Shown in pieces: positions 9,850 through 19,031 of a DNA stretch of 64,000 bases (position 1 is its first letter; each line of letters opens with the position of its first letter). The stretch is taken from NCBI GenBank assembly GCA_016713405.1, contig JADJPF010000007.1, positions 248,001-312,000 on the forward strand, in the 5' to 3' direction. This DNA comes from Blastocatellia bacterium. GTDB taxonomy: Bacteria; Acidobacteriota; Blastocatellia; Chloracidobacteriales; JADJPF01. The translations under genes were made by a program, and so were the position numbers. The notes beneath the pieces were generated by a model. That model worked only from the letters and a program-made list of their open reading frames with translations, was not told the origin of the DNA and did no database searches.

Positions 9850-10800
9850 ATGAAAATTGGTATCTTGGTAGGGAGGGAAAATACTTTTCCACCAGCACTA
9901 ATTGATAGAATTAATTCTCTAAATAAAGGTGTAAAGGCAGAATATGTCAAGATTGGTGGTATTAGTGAAGTAGCTGATTGCCCCTATCGTGTGATTATTG
10001 ACCGTATTTCTCATGAAATCCCCTTTTATCGTGCTTACTTAAAAAATGCAGCATTAACAGGAACTATTATTGTAAATAACCCTTTTTGGTGGTCTGCTGA
10101 TGATAAATTTTTTAATTATTCCTTGGCTTCACGTTTAGGTGTAGCTGTTCCTAAAACTATGTTAATGCCGCAAAAAGCTTATAAAGAGGGTGTTGTTTCT
10201 GAATCACTAAGAAACTTAGAATTCCCTCTAAAATGGCAAGCTATTGCTGATTATATTGGCTTTCCTTCCTGGCTTAAGCCCCATGATGGAGGCGGTTGGA
10301 AAAATGTTTATAAGGTAAATAGTTTACAAGAACTAATACAAGTTTATGACCATACAGATCAACTTTGTATGACTTTACAAGAACATATTGCATTTGAACA
10401 ATATGTTCGCTGTTATTGCATTGGTCGTCAACATGTTAGAATGATGCCTTATGATCCGAGCCGACCATATCCTACACAATATATTGATGTTAGCATTGAA
10501 GACTATATTGGTAAGGAACTACAAGAACGTATACATAAAGACTGTATTACTCTTTGTAATGCTTTAGGATATGATATTAATACTTTAGAATTTGCTGTTC
10601 GTGATGGCATTCCTTACGCAATTGACTTTATGAATCCTGCTCCAGATGCAGATTCTTTTTCTGTAGGCCCGGCTAATTTTGAATGGATGCTTCAACACGT
10701 CTCAGACTTAGCTATTCGCTATGCTTTAGAAGGTACTCCAACTGCTAAATCTATGAGTTGGGATAGCTTTATTAATCAACGTATCGCTGTAGGTGAATAG
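9850..10800 (+). CDS. ATP-grasp ligase-like protein (RimK-type fold)
   Basis: 316 residues. A pre-ATP-grasp Rossmann-like N-terminus (MKIGILVGREN) is followed by the motif WLKPHDGGGWKNVY (about residues 139-152), which fits the nucleotide-binding lysine and glycine loop of ATP-grasp enzymes. Near the C-terminus, LEFAVRDG followed by YAIDFMNPAPDAD has the acidic and Asn residues that usually bind Mg-ATP. ATP-grasp enzymes ligate a carboxylate to an amine or thiol through an acyl-phosphate; the substrates here are unknown. GGGAGG lies 9 bp upstream of the ATG. The next gene encodes a second, different ATP-grasp type 104 bp downstream, so the pair probably works in one peptide- or amide-forming pathway. 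Confidence 0.75.
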   Translation: MKIGILVGRENTFPPALIDRINSLNKGVKAEYVKIGGISEVADCPYRVIIDRISHEIPFYRAYLKNAALTGTIIVNNPFWWSADDKFFNYSLASRLGVAVPKTMLMPQKAYKEGVVSESLRNLEFPLKWQAIADYIGFPSWLKPHDGGGWKNVYKVNSLQELIQVYDHTDQLCMTLQEHIAFEQYVRCYCIGRQHVRMMPYDPSRPYPTQYIDVSIEDYIGKELQERIHKDCITLCNALGYDINTLEFAVRDGIPYAIDFMNPAPDADSFSVGPANFEWMLQHVSDLAIRYALEGTPTAKSMSWDSFINQRIAVGE

Positions 10801-10824
10801 CTTAGATATTATCTAAAAACTTAA

Positions 10825-10853
10825 ATAGGTAAGGAAAATTCTTCCTTACCTAT
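10825..10853 (+). other. Intercistronic 12-bp hairpin between the two ATP-grasp genes
   Basis: ATAGGTAAGGAA (10825-10836) is perfectly complementary to 10842-10853, with a 5-nt loop AATTC. No U-tract follows, so it is a weak terminator candidate. It may instead stabilise or attenuate a shared mRNA. Confidence 0.5.
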
Positions 10854-10904
10854 CAGTGTTTATAGTGATATATAAGTAATATTTGGTAAGCCAAGGAGAC
10901 AGAT

Positions 10905-12257
10905 ATGGAAAAAGTACGTGAAGCAGTAAACTACTATAATTCATTACTAGAGGAAAGCCCTAGTGTAATAAATGAGAGTAGAGATTTTCTTTATGAAAGA
11001 ATCAAAGAGAAAAAAATGATTTTTGGGGGTCGTGTTCTTTCACCCTATATCCGTCCTCATTTTGTCTCACAAAAACAATGGGATTATATGAAAGATATTT
11101 GCCGTGTAATTTGGCAATGTATAGAAAAAATGGGCATAGCCATTAAAGCTAGTAGCGAACTTCAAGATGAATTAGGAGTTACAGAAAAAGAACGCGAACT
11201 TGTGCTTTTAGATTCAGGCTTTACAGGGGTTTCTGTAACCTCTCGGCTAGATTCTTTTTTAACAGAAAATAGCTTTCAGTTTGTTGAGTTAAACGGAGAA
11301 AGCCCAGCAGGAATTTCCTATTGTGAAGTAATGGGACAAATATTTATGGATTTACCCATAATGAAACGCTTTGCTGAAAAATTCCAAGTTACTCCTCTTT
11401 ATGCTCGTAAAGATTTGCTAGATACATTGCTACGTGCTTATTCAGAATGGAGTGGAGCAAATAGTAAAAGTCCAAATATTGCTATTGTTGATTTACGTGG
11501 GCTTCCTACCCAATGTGAATTTGAGCAATTCCAAGAATTTTTCCGAAATGCTGGTTATACAGCAGAAATAGTTCATCCTGATGAACTTGAATTTTCTAAT
11601 GGACGATTGCGACGTGGCGACTATGAAATAGATATTGTTTATCGTCGTTTACTAGTAAATGAATTTTTAGATAATTATGATATTTGTAAACCCTTGCTTG
11701 ATGCTTATCGTGAACGTGCTGTTTGTGTTGTTAATTCTTTTCATGCCAAGTTTGTACATAAAAAAATGCTTTTTGGCTTGTTAACTGATGAAAAGAATGA
11801 CCATTTATTTAGCACAGTAGAACGCCAAGCTATTCAAACACATATTCCTTGGACTCGTCGAATGTGTGAACGCCACACCAAATATAAAGACCAAGATATT
11901 GATTTAGTCAACTATGCTCGTAGTAATAGAGATCGATTAGTATTAAAACCTAATGATGAGTATGGTGGCAAAGGTATTTTTATTGGTTGGGAATCTGATG
12001 AAAGCCAATGGGATGAAGCAATTCAAACGGCATTAAAAGGGGATTATTTATTACAAGAGCGAGTAGCAACAGCAAGAGAAGTTTTCCCTTATTTTTCTGA
12101 AACTGGTGAAGTTAGCTTTTTAGAGCAGCTAGTAGATTTAGATCCATTGCTGTTTTATGGTGAAGTAAAAGGAGCCTTTACACGTCTTTCTAGCACATCG
12201 CTTTGTAATGTAACCTCTGGCGGTGGAATGGTTCCAACCTTTGTAATTGATAAATAG
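10905..12257 (+). CDS. Circularly permuted ATP-grasp / glutathionylspermidine-synthase-like protein
   Basis: 450 residues. The Mg-binding type motif VELNGESPAG (about residue 127) comes before the ATP-lysine segment RLVLKPNDEYGGKGIF (about residues 345-360). That order is the reverse of the classical one and is the hallmark of circularly permuted ATP-grasp proteins such as the glutathionylspermidine synthase C-terminal family. A middle region holds IAIVDLRGLPTQCEFEQF, a Rossmann-like substrate domain. The C-terminus is rich in Gly (TSGGGMVPTFVI). The likely reaction is amide-bond ligation with ATP; no substrate can be named. AAGGAGA precedes the ATG. Together with the upstream ATP-grasp gene it forms a candidate two-ligase pathway. 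Confidence 0.75.
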   Translation: MEKVREAVNYYNSLLEESPSVINESRDFLYERIKEKKMIFGGRVLSPYIRPHFVSQKQWDYMKDICRVIWQCIEKMGIAIKASSELQDELGVTEKERELVLLDSGFTGVSVTSRLDSFLTENSFQFVELNGESPAGISYCEVMGQIFMDLPIMKRFAEKFQVTPLYARKDLLDTLLRAYSEWSGANSKSPNIAIVDLRGLPTQCEFEQFQEFFRNAGYTAEIVHPDELEFSNGRLRRGDYEIDIVYRRLLVNEFLDNYDICKPLLDAYRERAVCVVNSFHAKFVHKKMLFGLLTDEKNDHLFSTVERQAIQTHIPWTRRMCERHTKYKDQDIDLVNYARSNRDRLVLKPNDEYGGKGIFIGWESDESQWDEAIQTALKGDYLLQERVATAREVFPYFSETGEVSFLEQLVDLDPLLFYGEVKGAFTRLSSTSLCNVTSGGGMVPTFVIDK

Positions 12258-12389
12258 TTTGTAACCAATTAGAACTAATAGACGTTCACCAGATTGTGCA
12301 GTTTTAAGTTATAGATTATCAAAACTATCAAAATTACTTAATACGAAAACTTTAGCTTAAAGTAATTTAGTCAAGGAGTTTAATAAGTT

Positions 12390-13595
12390 ATGAATCCCGT
12401 TCAACAACGCTTTATGATTTTCTGCGTATTTGTTGCTGTGATTATTGTTGGAGTAGCTTTATTAATTGGACGTGGCCTTACAGGAACAACTGTAGAGGTA
12501 GACTTAAATGGAAAAGCAAAAAATATTCAGGCAGAAAGAGCCGCCACTTTACAAGAACGCCTTGGAGTAGATGATGGGGCTTCAATAGCATTTATCTATG
12601 GTGCAGATATGGAGGGGAGTTTAGAAACTTGTGGCTGAAAAGCTAACCCGCAAGGGGGCTTGGCACGGCGTGCTAAGTATGTAGAATCTTTTAAGGAAAA
12701 ATATAAAGATATACCAGTTTTACATGTAGATGTAGGGCATTTATTTAATGAAGAATTAGCAGCAGAAAAACCAGAAACACTGCGTGAAGACGCACTGCTA
12801 ATGAATGAATGGATGTTAAAAGGCTTTAGCCAATTTAAGCTAGATGTAGTTAATTTTTCACGTCGAGATATGCTTTATGGAAAAGTTGTCTTGGACAAAG
12901 AAAAATATCAACAACAAGTAATATCAACCCCAATATTAGGAGATATGATTTCTGCTAATATTGTTCCTGCCCAAGATATCAATAAAATTACTCCTCTTAA
13001 ACCTTATGTTATCCGTGAAGTTCAAGGAAACCGTCTAGGTAAGAAGGGTAGCTTAAAAGTTGGTTTTATTGGTTTAACTGAAACTTGGCCTGCTGGCACA
13101 ACAGGTTTTGTTATCAATGAACCATTAGAGAAAATTAAGGCAGTAGTTCCAGAAGTAAGAGCTAAAGCTGATCTAGTAGTAGTCTTAGCTTATTGTACCT
13201 TAGGAGTTGCTAAGGAAATTATTAAACAAAACCCTGATATTGATGTTTTAATTGCTGCTAATGCTGTTGCTTTACCTCCTCCTCCTCAACGTGATGGAAA
13301 GACGATTTTTGTTTATAGCGTCAACCAAACCAAGAGTTTAGGAGAACTAAGACTTTATTTAGATCAAGAAGGTAAGGTTAAAGACTACCTTAACCGCTAT
13401 ATTGCTTTAGATAAAAATGTTCCTGATCAAGCGGATGCTGCTAAGGTTGTTGCTACAGCTAAAGCAGAAATAGATGCTAGTAAAGCTAAACTTCTTGCAG
13501 CAGAAGAAGAAGAGCTAAAAAGACTTAATGAGTTAAATAATACTAACCAAAAGTCTAATGCTACGGGACAACCCAATAAAGTTCCTTCTAATTAG
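12390..13595 (+). CDS. Membrane-anchored UshA-like/metallophosphatase-type protein, apparent selenoprotein (Sec83)
   Basis: One frame runs from ATG 12390 (AAGGAG upstream) to TAG 13593-13595, interrupted only by TGA at 12636-12638. Both sides are coherent: residues about 9-28 form a membrane anchor, then IAFIYGADMEGSLETCG-U-KANPQGGLARR and a C-terminal domain (IGLTETWPAG; ADLVVVLAYCTLG; DIDVLIAANA) like UshA/5'-nucleotidase-type metallophosphatases. From memory, relatives carry a conserved 'E-P-C-G-C-x(3-5)-P-x-G-G-L-x-R-R' motif, so the TGA falls exactly at the second Cys. With Sec the protein is 401 residues. A SECIS-like hairpin follows. The downstream ATGs give no sensible N-terminus and there is no RBS after the TGA. 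Alternative: a TGC/TGT-to-TGA sequencing error or a pseudogene. The classic metal-binding Asp/His set of true UshA is not obvious, so enzymatic function is uncertain. The C-terminal tail (about 345-400) is Lys/Glu/Ala-rich. Confidence 0.7.
12636..12677 (+). promoter_or_regulatory. Candidate bacterial SECIS element with recoded UGA
   Basis: TGA (12636-12638) is followed by an 8-bp stem, CUUGGCAC (12659-12666) with GUGCUAAG (12670-12677), including one G-U pair, and an apical loop GGC. The loop begins 29 nt after the UGA and has G in its first two positions. As I recall it, the published bacterial SECIS pattern needs a G among the first two loop bases at about 16-37 nt from the UGA. An alternative hairpin, CCC-GCAA-GGG with an AAGC/GCUU base (12640-12661), overlaps it. 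The codons here are unusually GC-rich for this DNA. Confidence 0.55.
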
Positions 13596-13618
13596 TAGTA
13601 AACTTTTTTATTTAAAAT

Positions 13619-13657
13619 AAAACCATCCAGATTAAAAAAGTGGATGGTTTTGTTTTT
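13619..13657 (+). terminator. Rho-independent terminator after the selenoprotein-like gene
   Basis: An 11-bp perfect stem (AAAACCATCCA, 13619-13629, with 13641-13651), an 11-nt loop and a following GTTTTTG tract. Confidence 0.85.
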
Positions 13658-13683
13658 GATATTTCTTTTAGGTAATAAATTTT

Positions 13684-14169
13684 ATGGATGCAATTATTAA
13701 ACTAATTCCTTCAATGATAAAACAAGCAAATTATAGTGAAGAAATTTGTGAAAGTGCTAGTTTTGTTGCTTGGCGACTAGTTACAGGACATTCAATTACT
13801 CAAGTAACAACCCCAAAAAAGTTAATAAGAAAAACCTTACTTATAGCTGTTGTTGACCAAACATGGAAAAAAGAACTAGAAAAAATGTCTAGCCAACTAC
13901 TTTTTCAAATTAATACTATTTTAGGTTTTCCTTTAATAACGGGATTTGACTTTTATATTGCTCCTACAGAAATAAAACCTAAGAAAATAAATAAATCTAA
14001 ACTTCTGCAAAAAGACATTCCTGTTGATCCAGTTGTACTAGAAGGAGCAAGAAAAATTACTGATCCATCTTTGCAAGAACGCTTTCTTAATGTTGCTGGA
14101 AAATATTTACAAGCTCAAAAAGAACGAAATAAACAACTGGAAGAACGAAAAAATTATTTCCTTGATTAA
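13684..14169 (+). CDS. DUF721 / DciA-like protein
   Basis: 161 residues. The pattern W-(R/x)-LVTGHSITQVTTPKKL...TLLIAVVDQTWKKELEKMSSQLLFQINTILG follows the DUF721 family: a short KH-like fold with a conserved Trp, 'V-G...h..P..l', then 'L.v.v.s..W..eL..l...ll..iN'. Members include DciA, which loads or helps the replicative helicase DnaB, so a DNA-replication role is plausible but not shown. The C-terminal 50 residues are a charged helix. It begins 27 bp after the terminator, and GGTAA just upstream is a weak RBS. The neighbours do not point to replication. Confidence 0.65.
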   Translation: MDAIIKLIPSMIKQANYSEEICESASFVAWRLVTGHSITQVTTPKKLIRKTLLIAVVDQTWKKELEKMSSQLLFQINTILGFPLITGFDFYIAPTEIKPKKINKSKLLQKDIPVDPVVLEGARKITDPSLQERFLNVAGKYLQAQKERNKQLEERKNYFLD

Positions 14170-14334
14170 CTAAAATTAGCTAATAACCTTGTTACACAAT
14201 ATTTTAAGACTAATTAGTTGAAGTGTTGCTTTAAATATGATCTGCTTTTTTTTAAGACTTAAAATTTAATGCTCTTTGCAACTTATTGTTAATATTGGAC
14301 TAAAAAAAGTAAAAATTTCTCTTTCTCTGCAAAT

Positions 14335-14364
14335 TTGACATTACTTAGTCGTGGGGCCTAGAAT
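14335..14364 (+). promoter_or_regulatory. Sigma70-type promoter of the amidase gene
   Basis: A perfect -35 box TTGACA (14335-14340), an 18-bp spacer and the -10 box TAGAAT (14359-14364). Transcription would start near 14371, about 30 bp upstream of the GTG start and just ahead of the AGGAGG ribosome-binding site. Confidence 0.7.
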
Positions 14365-14400
14365 TTGGCTAATAGGTTAGATTTTTAGGAGGCTACGTAA

Positions 14401-16137
14401 GTGAAATCACGCTACCGGTTTATTACTTTTTTTATGGTAATAGTCTTGCTGTTAACTCTTAACAGTAGCCCAGGTTTTAAGGCACAACAAAATAACAACA
14501 CTATTTCTTTAACCAAAAAGCTTATTAAACAAGCTGACCTTGCTAACGAAAAATTACATAACCGCCCAATATCAGAACGTATTGAAACAGAATATTTAAC
14601 TATTATTGAACTTTATCGTCAGGCATTAGTAGTGGACACAGAAAAACTTCAAGGTGATGAAGCCTTACTAGCAATGGCACAAATCTCTGAAGAAGCTGCA
14701 TACTATTTACGTAAGCCACGTTATTACTATAATGCAGCTAGCTATTATCGTCAGCTTATAGATACTTATATACAAAGTCCACATAAAGCACGGGCATTGA
14801 TTCGGATGGCAAAAATTTTAGAAAACCCTCCTTTTGATCCTCAGTTAGCCATAAATGCTTATTCAGATGTAATAAAAATTTTCCCTAATTCTGTAAGCGC
14901 GAGAGAAGCTAATGCTAATATTTCTCGATTGATTGATAACTTAAAAGCTACAGGAGCAAACTTGCAAATAGCAAATATTGCAAGCCTTGAAAGCAATCTT
15001 GAAAGGCAAATTACAGGAATACGCGCTTTTACAGGTGCAGATTATAGCCGCATTGTTATAGATTTATCTGCTCCTGTAACTTATGAAAAAGCACTAATGA
15101 ATAGCAAGTTTCTTAGTGTTCAAGTCCATGAAGTTAAAGTGTTACCCAAATTATTAGATCAGCAACTAGAGATAGAAAAAGAAGGATTGCTAAAGGATTT
15201 TCAAATTACTGAATTTGAAAAAAAAGTACGTATTGACATAAAGTTTGACAAAATAGAAGACTATGCCATCTTTACCTTAAATAATCCTGATCGACTAATG
15301 ATTGATCTTAGAGGTAAAGCTAAACCCACATTAGTTGATACTAGCTTATCTTTGTCTGATAAAGGATTGCCAACACTTGATGAAAAACCAACTCAAGCAG
15401 GGCTATCTTTGATGCGTGCTTTAGGGTTAAAAGTAAAACGTATTGTTATTGATGCAGGGCATGGTGGGCATGACACAGGTGCTTTAGGGCCAAATGGCTT
15501 ACAGGAAAAAGATTTAGTTTTGGATGTAGCTTTACGTTTGCAAAAATTGATTAAGCAACAATTACCAGAAATTGACATTGTGATGACTAGAAATAAAGAT
15601 GAATTTATTTCTTTAGAAGAAAGAACTGCAATTGCTAATTCTCAAACAGCAGACCTTTTTATCTCAATTCATGCTAATTCTGGTCAATCACTGGAAGCAA
15701 GCGGAATTGAGACATATTATTTAAGTATTAAAGCTAGTAAAGAAGAATTAGAAGTTGCTGCAAGAGAAAATGCTTCTACTGCAAGAAATGCTCATGACCT
15801 TCAAGCTTTATTACAAAAAATAGTTTTAGAAGACAAAATATTAGAATCAAAAGACTTTGCTCATGTAGTGCAACAAAGTTTAGTGACAGGTTTAAGGAAA
15901 ATTGACAAAATGGCAGGGCTAGATCGTGGAGTGAAAAAAGCACCTTTTATAGTTTTAGTAGGTGCAAATATGCCTAGTGTCCTATCAGAAATTTCTTTTG
16001 TTAGTAATCCACAGCAAGCTAAACTACTTCAAACAGAAGGTTTTCGTCAAAATATTGCACAAGCTTTATTTAATGGTGTTAATAACTATGTTGACACCTT
16101 AAAAAAGGGTAATAACCTTACAGTTGCAACAAAATAA
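14401..16137 (+). CDS. N-acetylmuramoyl-L-alanine amidase (AmiC-type) with AMIN domain
   Basis: 578 residues with a GTG start behind AGGAGG. Residues 1-28 are a signal peptide. Residues about 35-180 are a TPR-like helical region (YYRQLIDTYIQSPHKARALIRMAK). Residues about 200-305 match an AMIN domain, which targets peptidoglycan or the envelope. Residues about 345-570 are Amidase_3: VIDAGHGGHDTGA (zinc His), a Glu in GLQEKDLVLDVA (second ligand), DLFISIHANSG (third ligand, His) and VLSEISFVSN with the catalytic Glu. The enzyme cuts the bond between MurNAc and the stem peptide in the periplasm, typically during cell separation. It has its own sigma70-like promoter and is monocistronic; it ends 2 bp from the convergent SH3 gene with no visible terminator. 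Confidence 0.9.
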   Translation: MKSRYRFITFFMVIVLLLTLNSSPGFKAQQNNNTISLTKKLIKQADLANEKLHNRPISERIETEYLTIIELYRQALVVDTEKLQGDEALLAMAQISEEAAYYLRKPRYYYNAASYYRQLIDTYIQSPHKARALIRMAKILENPPFDPQLAINAYSDVIKIFPNSVSAREANANISRLIDNLKATGANLQIANIASLESNLERQITGIRAFTGADYSRIVIDLSAPVTYEKALMNSKFLSVQVHEVKVLPKLLDQQLEIEKEGLLKDFQITEFEKKVRIDIKFDKIEDYAIFTLNNPDRLMIDLRGKAKPTLVDTSLSLSDKGLPTLDEKPTQAGLSLMRALGLKVKRIVIDAGHGGHDTGALGPNGLQEKDLVLDVALRLQKLIKQQLPEIDIVMTRNKDEFISLEERTAIANSQTADLFISIHANSGQSLEASGIETYYLSIKASKEELEVAARENASTARNAHDLQALLQKIVLEDKILESKDFAHVVQQSLVTGLRKIDKMAGLDRGVKKAPFIVLVGANMPSVLSEISFVSNPQQAKLLQTEGFRQNIAQALFNGVNNYVDTLKKGNNLTVATK

Positions 16138-16139
16138 GT

Positions 16140-17137
16140 TTATTTTTTAGGCTTGACTACAGGTTTAGTTATAGGTTTAGCTTCTGCTTCTTTAGCCGCT
16201 TTCCAAGTATTAGTAGTTGCATCACCAGTTATTTTATAACGTATAGCAACAGGTTTAGATTGTTTATCTAGTAAATTTACTGTAAAAAGATATCCATCTG
16301 ACTGAGATTCAACTTTAAGAGGATAGAGGCCATCTACTTGGGATTGAATTAATATAGATTTATAACCATGAGTTTCTAAATCCCAGGCTACAACATAAAT
16401 TCGATCAAAATCTATTTGTGATTCTTTACTATAAGCATATTTATCTAAAATAATATAATTATTTTGAGTAACATTTAATTCTGGATCGGTAAACTCACCA
16501 AAGGAGTGCCAAGCAACAAAGCGGCGACCTGCACCAGGTAAAGCTAAAATTAAATCTGGTGGAGTAATTTCTATTGATTCAGCATAAACCCAACCAGCTT
16601 TTATTACAGGATTATCAGTTAAACGGACTTTATACCAACTATCATATTTTTTTTCTTGATCATTCTCATCTTTGCGCTCAACACGGGTTCTACCAACAAT
16701 TTCTAATTTTGTTCCTGCTGCTAAAACAGTAGCTACTTCAGTGTCGCGGCCCGGTGTAAGACGCAGTTTAAGTTTATCTTTAGTTTTGCCAATAGCTTGT
16801 GTAGGAATGTCTTGCCATTCTGTTGCTAGTTTTTCACAATCATCAACTAGATCTTTTTAATTATCTGGTGAGATTCTAACCAGCCTTCTACAGGATTATC
16901 TTTCCCTATGCGAATATGAACAAAATCTTGATTATTTGCTGTACGTCTTTCTAAAATATCTACTAGCTCACCTCGCTTTACTTCTTTGATAGTTGCAGAG
17001 ACTAAGCCCGTAGAGTTACGCAATTCAGCTTTTTCTACCACTACAACACCTTGTTCAACTTCTGTTGTTTGGTTTGGTTGGCAGGAAATAAAAACTAATG
17101 CAGTAAAAATGATAATAAATAGTCGGATTATTAACAT
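16140..17137 (-). CDS. SH3-domain lipoprotein, frameshifted
   Basis: Reading leftward, ATG at 17137 gives a lipoprotein signal with lipobox VFISC (MLIIRLFIIIFTALVFISC) and a bacterial SH3 domain (ATIKEVKRGELVDILERR; GWLESHQIIKK). The frame stops near 16850, but one added A in the A-run at about 16855-16859 continues it as KKDLVDDCEKLATEWQ, a second SH3-like domain (LRLTPGRDTEVATVLAAGTKLEIVGR; VKAGWVYAESIE after indel-tolerant reading) and a C-terminal beta domain to TAA at 16140-16142, about 332 residues in all. SH3b domains bind peptidoglycan or proteins, so an outer-membrane-anchored wall-binding role is plausible. TTGACA at 17167-17172 with TACCCT close to the ATG suggests a nearly leaderless transcript. 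A TTG start at 17173 is possible but less likely. Confidence 0.65.
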
Positions 17138-17367
17138 TAGGTTAGGGTATCTGACCAGATAGTCAAGTGTCAAGATAAAATTTTCTTAAACTAAAGTCTA
17201 GGAAAGTGTTCTGAAATCAAGACTTATTGCTAAAACATATAAATAATTTAGAAAAATTAAAAAAATAGTAATTTTATTCTTACCAATTTATCACAATAAA
17301 AGCTAAAATTAATAGCCTCTTTTTAGTTGTCGTTAAATTAATTAAATAATTAAGGATAGTAAAATTA

Positions 17368-19026
17368 ATGAGAAAATTATTACTTTGCTTTTGGGCAGTT
17401 TGTTTGATGATTAGCTTTTTTAGTGTAAAAGCAAGTGAAAGTAAAGGACTCTCTCATACAGAGCTAAAAATTTTACTGGCTAAATATGCTCCTGTCCCTT
17501 TACAAGCAAGCATTAAAGCTTTACCTGTTTCTGAAAAAAAAGCTTTAGAAAAAATGGTTGAAGCAGCACGTGCTTTAGACCTTCTTTATTGGAAACAACG
17601 CTCTAAGCATGGACTAGATTTACTAGCTAGCTTAGAAAAGTCTAACAGTGAGCTAGAGAAAGACCAATTACATTACTTAAAAATTAATTATGGCCCTTAT
17701 GATAAAAGTGATGGAGATAAAGCATTTATTGGCACAAAAAGCATGCCTAGTGGAGCTACTTTTTATCCAGAAGATTTAACAAAAGAAGAGTTTGAACGCT
17801 ATTTAGACAAACACCCAGAAGTTAAAGAAGATTTTCAAAAAATCAACACCATTATTAAACGTGAAGGTGATAAGTTGGTAGCCGTTCCTTTTGAGGAGAT
17901 CTTTCACTTAGAACTAACTAAAACGGCTAACGCATTACGTGAAGCTAGCAGATTAACCAGAAATGTAGCATTTAAGAAGTATTTAGATCTACGAGCAGAT
18001 GCTTTGCTTTCAGGAACTTTTCGTAATAGTGATTTTGCTTGGATTGATGTTAGAGATGGATTTTTAGATATTGTTATCGGGCCAATTGAAGTTTATGACG
18101 ATAGTCTTTTGGGGTTAAAGGCTTCTTATGAAGCTATGGTTTTAGTTCGAGATGTTGCAGCAAGTGAGAAATTAAAAGTTTTTGAACAAAAAATGGATAA
18201 TTTACAGCAAAATTTACCTGTGACAACCGATCTACAACCAAAAGAAAAACCTACAGCTACACCAATTAGTATTTTTGATGTTGCTTATGCTGCTGGGGCA
18301 AGTAATGTTGGAGTTAAGACTGTTGCTGCATCGCTACCAAATGATGAAGTAGTAATCAAAGAAAAGGGTGCAAAAAAACTTTTTTATAAAAATATAATGC
18401 TTGCAAAGTATGAAAAAATTCTGCTTCCTATTGCTGAAGAAATGGTTGACCCTAAATTGCTTCCTTTTATTACTGATGAAGCTTTCTTTAACAATGTTTT
18501 AGGACATGAATTAGCCCATACTTTAGGCTTAAAATTTGTTCGTAAAGAAGGAAAAGATACAGAAACAGCTATCCGAATAGCATTAAAAGATACCTATTCA
18601 TCAATTGAAGAAGCAAAAGCAGATATTGTTGGTATTTATGCTGTTAGTTATTTGACTAAAAAAGGTGTTTTAACTCCACAACAGGAAAAACAATCTTTTG
18701 CAACTTATTTAGCTGGTACATTTAGATCTATTAGGTTTGGATCAGGCGATGATCATGCACGCGCTAATATTATTCAATTCAACTATTTGCGAGAACGAGG
18801 AGCAATTACTTATGATGAAAAAACAGGTCTTTTTGGGCTAGATTTTGATAAATTCCGAGCCTCAATAAGATCTTTATCAGAGTTTTTACTTACTGTTGAA
18901 GGACGTGGTGACTATGAATCTGCTCGCCAAACTTTAGATAGACAAGGGAGATTAGATAAAGCAACAGAAGATAACTTAAAAAGACTAGATAAAATACCTG
19001 TAGATATAGAATTTATTTTTAAGTAA
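17368..19026 (+). CDS. Secreted M49-like (DPP III-type) zinc peptidase
   Basis: 552 residues. Residues 1-23 are a signal peptide ending VKAS. The motif FFNNVLGHELAHTLG (about residues 373-387) carries HExxH, and YSSIEEAKADIVGIYAV (about 410-426) carries the Glu that completes the zinc site. With W-I-D-V-R and IGPIEVYDD in the middle this follows the layout of bacterial M49-like 'Zn-dependent hydrolases' (HEISHGLGP ... EEAKAD). Eukaryotic DPP III has HExxGH; the bacterial branch has HExxH as here. The role would be cleavage of small peptides in the periplasm; the true substrate is unknown. It has its own upstream region and converges on the rplI operon. Confidence 0.75.
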   Translation: MRKLLLCFWAVCLMISFFSVKASESKGLSHTELKILLAKYAPVPLQASIKALPVSEKKALEKMVEAARALDLLYWKQRSKHGLDLLASLEKSNSELEKDQLHYLKINYGPYDKSDGDKAFIGTKSMPSGATFYPEDLTKEEFERYLDKHPEVKEDFQKINTIIKREGDKLVAVPFEEIFHLELTKTANALREASRLTRNVAFKKYLDLRADALLSGTFRNSDFAWIDVRDGFLDIVIGPIEVYDDSLLGLKASYEAMVLVRDVAASEKLKVFEQKMDNLQQNLPVTTDLQPKEKPTATPISIFDVAYAAGASNVGVKTVAASLPNDEVVIKEKGAKKLFYKNIMLAKYEKILLPIAEEMVDPKLLPFITDEAFFNNVLGHELAHTLGLKFVRKEGKDTETAIRIALKDTYSSIEEAKADIVGIYAVSYLTKKGVLTPQQEKQSFATYLAGTFRSIRFGSGDDHARANIIQFNYLRERGAITYDEKTGLFGLDFDKFRASIRSLSEFLLTVEGRGDYESARQTLDRQGRLDKATEDNLKRLDKIPVDIEFIFK

Positions 19027-19031
19027 AAAGA

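Noticed and set aside
12390..12638. Separate 82-residue protein ending at the TGA
   Set aside because: The downstream frame is the same, has no RBS, starts mid-motif, and the joined text matches one protein family.
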